Assembly (NCBI GenBank): GCA_003096255.1
Contig: PIXS01000149.1
Location: 1-12,562 of the forward strand
Source of the DNA: Candidatus Bathyarchaeum sp.
GTDB lineage: Archaea > Thermoproteota > Bathyarchaeia > Bathyarchaeales > Bathyarchaeaceae
Direction of reading: 5' to 3'
DNA length: 12,562 nucleotides
Shown: piece by piece, positions 7,193-12,562 of the stretch
How positions within the stretch are numbered: the first letter of the stretch is position 1
How the letters are laid out: each line of letters starts with the position of its first letter
The notes under the pieces: model-generated
Told to the model about the DNA's origin: nothing
Databases searched by the model: none
Seen by the model: only the letters and a program-made list of their open reading frames with translations
Position numbers and translations under genes: made by a program

Positions 7193-7960
7193 CTAAACCG
7201 CCCAAAAAGGCGACTCTTTCCGCATGATTTCAATAAATTCGTTCAATGCCTCAATCTCTTCTGGCGTCAAACGGTCCTGAAACTTGGTCAACAAAGTCTT
7301 TGCATGAGCCTCAGGCACCTTAACATAATAGATTTCGCCTTCATGGATTTGACGACCGACAATTGCCTTGCTTAAGGAAACGGCTACCTGCATTCCGACA
7401 TCAGCCTCCGACACTGCTTTGCCTTTGTTTTGTATCTGTAGTATTTCTCCGACATTTCGTCCGTCTGTTTTGGCGAGGATTTTTTTTGGGTTGATTTTTC
7501 CTGCTAGTATTTCGACACCGACTACGGCGGGTTTTGCTTTTCTGAAGATGTATCCTGGGAGAAACTTTAGTTTGGCGGGTTTGACTAGTCTGTCGTATTC
7601 GTTTTCGAGGCGGGCTTCTTCTTCTTGGTTCTTCCATTGGAGGTAGTCGTCGATGAGGCTGTAGATGGTTTTGTGGTTGAAGATGGGTATGTTTCGGTTT
7701 GCTGCTTCTTCTTCGGCGTCTGGTAGGACTTTAACGTTGAAGGCTAGGATGACTCCGTGGAGGGGTTCTCGTTCTTTGACTATGGCGGCTTCGGTTACGT
7801 CGCGGCGGGAAACGTCGCCGACGTCTGCCATCTTTATTGGCACGTCACTTCGTTTTAGGCTCTCGGCGATTGCTTCCAGGGAGCCCAGGGCGTCGGTTTT
7901 GAGGACAATGCCGTCCATGTCTGTGGCGATTTTGATTTGTTCAACCTCTTCCGAAACCAT
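7193..7960 (-). CDS. infB: Translation initiation factor aIF5B, C-terminal part after an in-frame stop
   Basis: Domains III and IV of archaeal IF5B, the GTPase that joins the ribosomal subunits with initiator tRNA. The frame is the same as that of the N-terminal part. The family sequence resumes straight after the stop at 8123-8125 and runs to the typical end KESPFWAV. IATDMDGIVLKTDALGSLEA marks domain III; YRF-type motifs FLPGYIFRKAKPAVVGVEIL mark the start of the C-terminal beta-barrel; the last helix (LTPEEIEALNEFIEIM) is the aIF1A-binding end. The first possible start codon after the stop is the ATG at 7960, which has no evident ribosome-binding site and would lose the end of domain II, so separate translation into a useful protein looks unlikely. 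Either the full gene is read as one (sequence error or readthrough) or it is broken. Confidence 0.8.
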   Translation of the reverse strand: MVSEEVEQIKIATDMDGIVLKTDALGSLEAIAESLKRSDVPIKMADVGDVSRRDVTEAAIVKEREPLHGVILAFNVKVLPDAEEEAANRNIPIFNHKTIYSLIDDYLQWKNQEEEARLENEYDRLVKPAKLKFLPGYIFRKAKPAVVGVEILAGKINPKKILAKTDGRNVGEILQIQNKGKAVSEADVGMQVAVSLSKAIVGRQIHEGEIYYVKVPEAHAKTLLTKFQDRLTPEEIEALNEFIEIMRKESPFWAV

Positions 7961-8125
7961 GTTTATGTATTGTTCGAGCTTGGCTTCGGAGGGAACAGCA
8001 TAAAGGGGTGCGCCAGCTAGAACTTCTTCAAGGTTTGGTGCTGCAATCTTTACTCCAGCTGCGGCTGAAACTGAGTTAACTGAGGAGAATTTGTCTCTGG
8101 GGTCTCTGATTTCGTCTAAGGGTTA
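7961..8125 (-). other. In-frame TAA and unstarted coding segment within aIF5B
   Basis: TAA at 8123-8125 (minus strand) sits where relatives carry an ordinary residue, often lysine, in the stretch RAVLLP-x-PLDEIRDPRDKF. The next 54 codons read cleanly as aIF5B (PLDEIRDPRDKFSS, then AAAGVKIAAPNLEEVLAG and GAPLYAV) and contain no ATG, GTG or TTG in frame before the ATG at 7960. So the segment is conserved coding sequence that can be translated only by passing the TAA. Confidence 0.8.
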
Positions 8126-8971
8126 GGGCAGGAGGACTGCACGGATGTTTGTGACTACGGGTTTTTCTTTGGCGCCTACGACTATGAGGTCTCCTTTCTG
8201 GAGTGTACCGTCGTAGATGATTGTGTTGATTGTGATGCCTAAGCCTGGTTCTTCTTTGACTTCTAGGACTGTTCCTTTTGCTGGTCCTTCAGTTGTTCTT
8301 AGTCTGGCTTGCAGATACTGTTGGGTTAAGCCTATGAGGACGGCTAGGAGTTCGGGTATGCCTTCTCCTGTTTTGGCGCTTGTGGGGACGATGGCGATGG
8401 TTTGTGTGAAGTCTTTTACGTTGTTGAATTTGTCGGTTTTGAAGCCTAGTCTGGAGAATGTTCCCATGATGCGGTACAAGTTTTCGTCCAAGCCCTGACG
8501 GACATAGGGGTCTTGTTGGTTGTAGGATGCTGTGAATGTTGCCCCGTCCATAGGTTTCCATCCTGGCAGCCTGTCGATTTTGTTTGCGGCTATGAGGAAG
8601 GGCGTTTTTTTCTCTTTCAGGATGTCGATGCACTCGTAGGTTTGGGCTTCGAATCCTCTGAGAACGTCAACAACAAGAATTGCGATGTCAGCCACTGCGC
8701 CTCCTCTTTTTCTTAGGTTGGCGAAGGCTTCGTGACCTGGAGTGTCAATGACAAGCAAGCCCGGAAGTTCGACGTCTTTTTTCATGCCTTTGAAGAGGGG
8801 GCCACAGATTTTGGCTAGTGTATCTACTGGGAAGTAGCTTGCGCCGATATGTTGGGTGATGCCTCCGACTTCGCGGTCTTGGACCGTGCTTTTTCTGATT
8901 TTGTCTAGAAGTTTAGTTTTTCCTGTGTCTATGTGTCCAAGCACGGAAACGATGGGCTGTCTTATCGGCAC
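8123..8971 (-). CDS. infB: Translation initiation factor aIF5B, N-terminal GTPase part
   Basis: GTPase domain and most of domain II of archaeal IF5B; 282 residues before a TAA where the full protein would have ~591. All G motifs are present: G1 GHIDTGKT (12-19), switch I GGITQHIG (36-43), G3 DTPGHE (76-81), G4 NKID (130-133) and G5 TSAK (197-200). Domain II starts near 223 (KGTVLEVKEEPGLG) and stops at AVLLP. The start is the GTG at 8971: GAGGT lies seven bases upstream, a strong Shine-Dalgarno. Archaeal aIF5B starts at the G domain like this, without the long eukaryotic extension. The adk gene ends 93 bases upstream, and both belong to the conserved ribosomal cluster. A GTPase fragment without domains III and IV would not be expected to work in subunit joining. 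Confidence 0.88.
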   Translation of the reverse strand: MPIRQPIVSVLGHIDTGKTKLLDKIRKSTVQDREVGGITQHIGASYFPVDTLAKICGPLFKGMKKDVELPGLLVIDTPGHEAFANLRKRGGAVADIAILVVDVLRGFEAQTYECIDILKEKKTPFLIAANKIDRLPGWKPMDGATFTASYNQQDPYVRQGLDENLYRIMGTFSRLGFKTDKFNNVKDFTQTIAIVPTSAKTGEGIPELLAVLIGLTQQYLQARLRTTEGPAKGTVLEVKEEPGLGITINTIIYDGTLQKGDLIVVGAKEKPVVTNIRAVLLP

Positions 8972-9064
8972 GAGAATTACCTCAAAGATATTTCAGTAAA
9001 CGGTTGCTTTTAGGTTCTACTAAAAAATTGCCAACGAAAAATGAGGAAGCTGGTTGGTTTTGAG

Positions 9065-9709
9065 TTAAGCTAGCTTCTGAAGATGTTCGTCGCATTGAGC
9101 GAGTATCTTGTCCACGTCTTCGATGTCGTAGTGGGCGTCGATGTCTGCCAGCAGCCCCTGTTGTTTAAGGTAGTCGGCGACGGGTTTTGTTTTTTCGCGA
9201 TAAACGTTCAGTCGTTTTTTGATGACTTCGGGTTTCTCGTCTGCCCGTTGAACCAGTCTTCCGCTGCATTGGTCACAGATTCCGTCGATTGTTGGGGGGA
9301 TGTTCTTTATGTGGTAGATTGCTCCGCATTTTCTGCAGGTTCTTCGTCCGCTAATTCGCTCCATTATGGTCTCGTCTGGGGCAGTGAAGTTTAGGGCGAT
9401 GTCGATTTTTTTGAATGTCATCATTGCTTCTGCTTGGGGGACTGTTCTGGGGTAGCCGTCGAGAAGGAAGCCGTTTTTGCAGTCTGGCTCGTTGAGTCTG
9501 TTTTTTACAAGTTCAATGACTACTTCGTCTGGAACAAGGTTTCCGTTGCTTACGTATTCCTTTACTTTTTTGCCTAGTTCAGTTCTGTTTTTGATAGCTG
9601 TGCGAAAAAGGTCTCCGACAGAGATTGTGGGGATATTGTATTTTTTTGAAAGAAATCCTGCGTAGGTTCCTTTGCCTACTGCAGGGGGACCAAGTAAGAC
9701 GATATTCAT
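9065..9709 (-). CDS. adk: Adenylate kinase, long form with zinc-binding lid
   Basis: Catalyses ATP + AMP = 2 ADP in the cytoplasm. The protein has 214 residues, the length of bacterial/eukaryotic-type Adk rather than the short archaeal AdkA. Motifs seen: P-loop GPPAVGKGT (7-15), AMP-binding region ISVGDLFR, DGYPRT (84-89, usually DGFPRT), and a lid with four cysteines C125-x2-C128-x16-C145-x2-C148 that should bind zinc; RADEKPEVIKKRL and the later arginine Y-R-E-K complete the active site. The ATG at 9709 begins MNIVLLGPP, the normal family start. It lies between L24e and aIF5B, the position where archaeal genomes usually have nucleoside diphosphate kinase. The gap before it (9710-9764) holds a symmetric dyad. 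Confidence 0.94.
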   Translation of the reverse strand: MNIVLLGPPAVGKGTYAGFLSKKYNIPTISVGDLFRTAIKNRTELGKKVKEYVSNGNLVPDEVVIELVKNRLNEPDCKNGFLLDGYPRTVPQAEAMMTFKKIDIALNFTAPDETIMERISGRRTCRKCGAIYHIKNIPPTIDGICDQCSGRLVQRADEKPEVIKKRLNVYREKTKPVADYLKQQGLLADIDAHYDIEDVDKILAQCDEHLQKLA

Positions 9710-9733
9710 GTTGCCTAATCAAGCCTCCATGAT

Positions 9734-9747
9734 TCTCACTTGTGAGA
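9734..9747. promoter_or_regulatory. Short dyad between rpl24e and adk
   Basis: TCTCACTTGTGAGA is a perfect inverted repeat with six-base arms and a two-base centre, 25 bases upstream of the adk start in a 55-base gap. The loop is too tight for a good RNA hairpin, so a DNA-binding site is the likelier reading. A short repeat like this may also be chance. Confidence 0.2.
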
Positions 9748-9764
9748 TAGAGCTGTTTCTGCTG

Positions 9765-9962
9765 TTAAGCTCTTCCTTTCTCTTCCTTTCCGAAGTATTT
9801 TGTCCACTTAACTTTACGGGAGTCCCGCTTCAGTTCAATGGAGCTTTTTCGGCATTTGCTGGAGCAGAACCACAAAATTGTCCCGTCGTTCCTTATGTAC
9901 ATCATGCCTGTGCCGGGTGGAAACGTGTGTCCACAAAAAGAACAATCTTTGGACTTTGGCAC
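9765..9962 (-). CDS. rpl24e: 50S ribosomal protein L24e
   Basis: Zinc-binding protein of the archaeal large ribosomal subunit; 65 residues, a normal archaeal length. The zinc knuckle is complete: C7-x2-C10 in [13 protein letters not shown] and C33-x3-C37 in FCSSKC, followed by the family's basic strand ([15 protein letters not shown]). The start is the GTG at 9962; GAGGAG sits eight bases upstream in the short gap after the S28e stop, a strong ribosome-binding site. It belongs to the L7Ae-S28e-L24e operon. Confidence 0.96.
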   Translation of the reverse strand: MPKSKDCSFCGHTFPPGTGMMYIRNDGTILWFCSSKCRKSSIELKRDSRKVKWTKYFGKEEKGRA

Positions 9963-9980
9963 CTGTTTTTCTCCTCTTTA

Positions 9981-10202
9981 TTATCTTCTTAGCCTTTTTG
10001 CTTCCCGTTCAGTGTCTCTTAGAACAAGAATGTCGTTGGCCCGCACTGGACCCTTGACGTTTCTGGTTATGATGCGCCCTTTCTCTGTTCCTTCCAGAAC
10101 TCGGACCCTGACCTGAGTAATTTCGCCAGTGAGTCCGGTTCTGCCAACAACTTGAATGACTTCAGCAGGAACTAGCTCATCACTTACCTCTTTCTTGCTC
10201 AT
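9981..10202 (-). CDS. rps28e: 30S ribosomal protein S28e
   Basis: Small-subunit protein with an OB-like fold near the mRNA exit region; 73 residues. The C-terminal signature [20 protein letters not shown] is diagnostic, as are [21 protein letters not shown] and the [13 protein letters not shown] strand. Its ATG overlaps the TGA of the L7Ae gene by four bases (ATGA, 10199-10202), so the two are probably translationally coupled. Confidence 0.97.
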   Translation of the reverse strand: MSKKEVSDELVPAEVIQVVGRTGLTGEITQVRVRVLEGTEKGRIITRNVKGPVRANDILVLRDTEREAKRLRR

Positions 10203-10585
10203 TCACTAGAGACCTTCTGTTTTAGTTCCTCGATTCTGCTTGAGATTTCCTTTATCAACGCTACTGCCTCACCAACGTTGGCGATGGCTGCCGCAGCTGA
10301 AGGGACGTCTATCCCTGAGGAAACTCCAAGTTTTTCTTTGTTTGGTACAAACACGTATGGGATTTTGCGTTCCTCGCAGAGGATAGGTAGATGAGCGACA
10401 ACTTCTGGAGGGTCAACATCTTTTGCTATGACGACTAGTTTTGCTAGTCCTCTTTCTACTGCTTTTGTTGTCTCGTTTGTTCCTATTCTAACTGACCCTG
10501 TTTGGTTGGCTATTTGCAGGGCTTCATAGGCTGCATCTGCCACCTCGTCGGGAACCTCAAATTTTGCGTAAAATGGTTTTGACAT
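10199..10585 (-). CDS. rpl7ae: 50S ribosomal protein L7Ae (kink-turn RNA-binding protein)
   Basis: Binds kink-turns in 23S rRNA and, in Archaea, also in box C/D and H/ACA guide RNAs and RNase P. The protein has about 128 residues. The RNA-binding core is clear: [20 protein letters not shown] (loop with GTNE-TK), then [36 protein letters not shown], and a hydrophobic A-rich helix. The ATG at 10585 is chosen over a GTG at 10594 because GGTGA lies five bases ahead of the ATG and the GTG falls inside this Shine-Dalgarno. It is the first gene of the translation cluster (S28e, L24e, adk, aIF5B follow). Confidence 0.97.
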   Translation of the reverse strand: MSKPFYAKFEVPDEVADAAYEALQIANQTGSVRIGTNETTKAVERGLAKLVVIAKDVDPPEVVAHLPILCEERKIPYVFVPNKEKLGVSSGIDVPSAAAAIANVGEAVALIKEISSRIEELKQKVSSE

Positions 10586-10632
10586 ATGCCTCACCCTTAT
10601 TTTTTAAGTGCTGACTTAATCAGGAGACAGGG

Positions 10633-10647
10633 TTTATGAATGTTTCG
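10633..10647 (-). promoter_or_regulatory. Candidate BRE/TATA promoter of the L7Ae cluster
   Basis: On the minus strand CGAAA is followed directly by CATTCATAAA, which resembles a BRE-TATA pair. The box is ~50 bases ahead of the L7Ae ATG, which would give a leader of roughly 25-30 bases containing the GGTGA ribosome-binding site. The TATA match is moderate and a second AT-rich run (TTAAAAAATAA, nearer the gene) lies too close to the start codon to serve easily. Confidence 0.3.
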
Positions 10648-10718
10648 ACCCACAGCTTCGTCAGTCCACGTTTGGATTGTTGGATGCATGAGCTGAGTAG
10701 CAATTTTGCGCGGTGGCT

Positions 10719-10748
10719 GAATTCTTCTGAAAAAGCTATTTTTCAACA
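10719..10748. repeat. Imperfect ~30-base direct repeat, copy 1 (with internal hairpin)
   Basis: The copy reads GAATTCTTCTGAAAAAG, then five bases, then TTTCAACA; it matches copy 2 at 11529-11559 with one mismatch in the left block, a five-to-six-base variable centre, and an identical right block. Within it TGAAAAA (10728-10734) pairs with TTTTTCA (10739-10745) around GCTA. It lies in the gap between the zinc-finger gene and L7Ae, about 134 bases upstream of the L7Ae start. The function is unknown. Confidence 0.5.
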
Positions 10749-10773
10749 GTTTACTAGACGGTTGACCTGCGAG

Positions 10774-11475
10774 TTACGGTTTCTCATCTGTTTTCCAGAG
10801 CCGCTTCTCATATGCCGATTTTGGTCGGAACTTTCCCCGATGTTTTTTCATGGAAGCTTTCCTGCGAGAAACATTTTGGAGCCTAGCCTGCGCGATGGCT
10901 ATGCGAGTCAACGACGGAGGCTTCTTTTTTCGGGGTTTGTAGGCAGGAAGCTTGACTAGAGAAGAGGCTTTTTTTGGTTTGCTTTCTTTTTCTGGGGTCA
11001 GCACGTTGGGGCGTGTGAAAGTCACGGTTTTTTCCTTAAGGTTTACTTCCTTTATGGACCAGCCTATGCTCTGCCATGCTTTGGCGTGAACTGAATTACG
11101 GTTTGTCCACCATTCAGGGTTTTTGTGGGCAGAGGCTGGAAGGTCATTGCCGAGAATTCCTTCTATTTGCGAAAACTGGAGCCGTACCCATCTGGTCCAT
11201 TTTGCTTTATTTGATAGATACAGGGTGATGGGCGTGTATTTGCCTTTGAAGGCTGGCTTTGGTGCCACGTATCTTCTGGCGCAGTTAAGGCAGATTAGGT
11301 GTTCACCTTCACGGAGGTCTTCGGTTATGCAGCTTTTGCAGTAGAGTTTTTTGCAGCGGGGACAGCGTGTGAGCTGTGGGGGAGGAACTGTTCGTTTGCA
11401 TAGGTTGCATTGGTTTTCTGGTGGTGGAGGGCGAGTTCCGCCTATCGGAATAATTGCATCTCGCACCGAACTCAA
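10774..11475 (-). CDS. Zinc-finger protein with DUF7662-like domain and basic C-terminal tail
   Basis: Unstudied protein of 233 residues. Residues 23-65 form an eight-cysteine, two-zinc finger of RING/FYVE-like spacing: C23-x2-C26-x11-C38-x2-C41-x4-C46-x2-C49-x12-C62-x2-C65. Residues ~80-155 match the pattern of DUF7662 as I recall it (YTPITLYLS, FSQIEGILGNDLPASA, EWW-N, AKAW--IGW, VTFTR). From ~160 the tail is very rich in lysine and arginine (PRKKKPP, SRRKASMKKHRGKFRPK), which suggests nucleic-acid or ribosome binding. The start is uncertain: TTG at 11475 or GTG at 11466; a stop lies four codons further upstream and no strong ribosome-binding site decides it. It precedes the L7Ae cluster on the same strand with 188 bases between, and faces the DNA-repair gene head to head. 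RING-type E3 activity is possible but has no support here. Confidence 0.8.
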   Translation of the reverse strand: MSSVRDAIIPIGGTRPPPPENQCNLCKRTVPPPQLTRCPRCKKLYCKSCITEDLREGEHLICLNCARRYVAPKPAFKGKYTPITLYLSNKAKWTRWVRLQFSQIEGILGNDLPASAHKNPEWWTNRNSVHAKAWQSIGWSIKEVNLKEKTVTFTRPNVLTPEKESKPKKASSLVKLPAYKPRKKKPPSLTRIAIAQARLQNVSRRKASMKKHRGKFRPKSAYEKRLWKTDEKP

Positions 11476-11528
11476 CGTCCAGTACTAACAAAGGGTGAGT
11501 AGTTAAGATAAACCTAACTTATGCTGTC

Positions 11529-11559
11529 GAATTTTTCTGAAAAAGTAATGTTTTCAACA
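11529..11559. repeat. Imperfect ~30-base direct repeat, copy 2
   Basis: Reads GAATTTTTCTGAAAAAG, a six-base centre, then TTTCAACA; see copy 1 at 10719-10748. It contains two overlapping symmetries: TTTTTC-T-GAAAAA, and TGAAAA/TTTTCA around AGTAATG. It sits in the 165-base gap between the divergent zinc-finger and glycosylase genes, 54 bases upstream of the zinc-finger start, where promoters for both genes must lie. Confidence 0.5.
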
Positions 11560-11640
11560 ATCTTCTGCTATTAGTTTCCTAATATGAATGTTGTGCGGTG
11601 TTGGGTATGCTTAAAATGCTTGGTTTGGCTGTGTTAGGTT

Positions 11641-11976
11641 ATGAGAATGTGGATGGTAGACCCTCGGATTATGTGTAGGCAGCATTTGTTGGGGGAGCAT
11701 GTGGAGATTCACATGTTTGTTGGAACCCTTAGCCGGGGAAAAACTGTGAAAGGATACATAGAGAAGGGGCTTCTTGAAGTTCACAAACTGTACGCTCGTC
11801 ATGAAGAGCTGGTTGAGGAGATGAAGCGTAGAGGGTACAGGCATTGCTCAGACTTGGATGAGAAATGGAGAACCGCAAAAAAAAGGGGAATTGTAGATAG
11901 GAAAAAGAGTCGTGAGGAACTGCTGAAACGCTGTCCAAGATGCAAACAAAGACACGATGATGTAGCTAGTTGTTGA
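11641..11976 (+). CDS. Pyrimidine dimer DNA glycosylase-like protein (endonuclease V/DenV family)
   Basis: Probable DNA-repair enzyme of 111 residues acting on UV photoproducts. The N-terminal region RQHLLGEHVEIHMFVG aligns by eye with QHLMAEYRELPRVFG of phage T4 endonuclease V: Q14-H15-L16, E19 and E22 match the same spacing, and E22 would be the catalytic Glu23. The stretch LYARHEELVEEMKRRGYRH fits the family's later helix (D/ELxxRGF/YxH). Unlike T4, residue 2 is arginine rather than the N-terminal threonine nucleophile, so chemistry may differ. A C-terminal CPRC pair (KRCPRCKQRH) could bind metal with the last cysteine. The ATG at 11641 follows a stop two codons upstream; the ATG at 11647 is an alternative that would place MW at the N-terminus. 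It is divergent from the zinc-finger gene. Confidence 0.7.
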   Translation: MRMWMVDPRIMCRQHLLGEHVEIHMFVGTLSRGKTVKGYIEKGLLEVHKLYARHEELVEEMKRRGYRHCSDLDEKWRTAKKRGIVDRKKSREELLKRCPRCKQRHDDVASC

Positions 11977-11999
11977 CTTGGAAGTTTTCGGGAATTGCG

Positions 12000-12554
12000 T
12001 TAATGCAGGTGTTCGACGATTCCGTATTCGCCGCTGATTGGGTCCTGAAATGGTGGCAGATGTGGCGGATAGAAAGTGAAAACGATAAATGCAATAGCTA
12101 ATAGAAGCAGGGCAGCTAGGGCAAGTTTTTCGATGTTAGAAGATAACTGTTTGTGGAGTAGAAGCCTGTAGCTCAAGTATTGTCCGATTATCACAGCTAC
12201 AATGAAACTCATTATGTCTATTACAAAGATGCTTTCGCCAGTGAAGATAGTGTAGGAGTAGAATATCGCAGGGATAATCGCGGTTATCGCATAGGGAACA
12301 ACAGTTTTTGCTAAGAAGAAGTTGTTTGCCTCTTTCCTGATTTGTCGGTATTCGATTATTGCCCAAATTAATGCGGGCCAGAAACCAAGTTTCAGGTGTT
12401 CCCAAACGCTTTCGTTTACGGCTGAGAAGGCGCCAACTATTGGATTGTAGCCAGACAACTCGAAAGTGAAGTGAAGCATACCTCCAAGAAGGGAAATGAA
12501 AAGCATTCCGAGCAGTTCATAACGCAGAATGGCTCCTTTTTGTGGAATGGACAT
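12000..12554 (-). CDS. DUF6512-like membrane protein
   Basis: Polytopic membrane protein of 184 residues and unknown function. Hydrophobic segments lie near 12-30, 53-68, 81-102, 108-130 and 143-162. Signatures recalled from DUF6512 are the loop VNESVWEHLKLGFWPALIW (near 46-64) and the C-terminal YPPHLPPFQDPISGEYG (162-178), plus LLGGMLHFTFELSG at the first helix. The ATG at 12554 gives the normal start MSIPQKGAILRYELLG; a TTG one codon earlier is possible, and because the window ends eight bases later a longer reading cannot be fully excluded. It converges on the glycosylase gene with a 23-base gap. No partner gene indicates a role. Confidence 0.75.
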   Translation of the reverse strand: MSIPQKGAILRYELLGMLFISLLGGMLHFTFELSGYNPIVGAFSAVNESVWEHLKLGFWPALIWAIIEYRQIRKEANNFFLAKTVVPYAITAIIPAIFYSYTIFTGESIFVIDIMSFIVAVIIGQYLSYRLLLHKQLSSNIEKLALAALLLLAIAFIVFTFYPPHLPPFQDPISGEYGIVEHLH

Positions 12555-12562
12555 CAAAATCA

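Noticed and set aside
8123..8125. Pyrrolysine, selenocysteine, intein or frameshift as explanation for the aIF5B break
   Set aside because: The stop is TAA, the frame is unchanged on both sides, nothing is inserted, and TAA is the commonest stop codon of the window.
10586..10700. Possible kink-turn in the L7Ae leader (TGACGA and CTGATT on the minus strand)
   Set aside because: The outer stem that a kink-turn needs does not pair, so L7Ae autoregulation is not supported here.
10636..10959. Plus-strand open frame of 107 codons
   Set aside because: Its second half lies antisense to the zinc-finger gene and the translation has no recognisable motif.

Overview
The window is a gene-dense stretch of an archaeal chromosome. 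The archaeal-type ribosomal proteins (L7Ae, S28e, L24e), an aIF5B-type initiation factor and an archaeal pilus machine with class III (prepilin-type) signal sequences place it firmly in the Archaea. A mesophilic, uncultivated TACK lineage such as Bathyarchaeia would fit, but the window alone cannot prove that. Starts are a mix of ATG, GTG and TTG. Several have clear Shine-Dalgarno sequences, for example GAGGT before the initiation factor and GGTGA before L7Ae.

Layout, left to right. (1) Positions 1-1930, plus strand: a cysteine pair, O-acetylserine sulfhydrylase (cysK, cut by the left edge) followed by a long EpsC-type serine O-acetyltransferase; together they turn serine, acetyl-CoA and sulfide into cysteine. 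(2) Positions 1954-7038, minus strand: a five-gene type IV pilus (Tad/Epd-like) operon, in transcription order secretion ATPase, two T2SSF-type membrane platform proteins, a small pilin-like protein and a large pilin-like protein carrying a lectin-like module. Neighbouring genes overlap or abut. (3) Positions 7193-10585, minus strand: the translation cluster L7Ae - S28e - L24e - adenylate kinase - aIF5B. This is the well-known archaeal L7Ae/S28e/L24e/ndk/infB block with adk in the place where ndk is usual. The aIF5B reading frame is intact except for one in-frame TAA that splits it in its second domain. (4) Positions 10774-11475, minus strand: a zinc-finger protein fused to a DUF7662-like domain and a basic tail. 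(5) Positions 11641-11976, plus strand: a small pyrimidine-dimer DNA glycosylase-like protein. (6) Positions 12000-12554, minus strand: a DUF6512-type membrane protein.

No rRNA, tRNA, CRISPR array, transposase or integrase was recognised, and no gene-free stretch exceeds 300 bases. The longest gaps are 7039-7192 (palindromes ahead of the pilus operon), 10586-10773 (probable promoter of the translation cluster plus one copy of a repeat) and 11476-11640 (divergent promoter region plus the second copy). The most notable points are the nonsense codon in aIF5B, the pilin that appears to have gained an internal lectin-like module, the adk-for-ndk exchange, and the zinc-finger/DUF7662 fusion flanked by an imperfect 30-base direct repeat.
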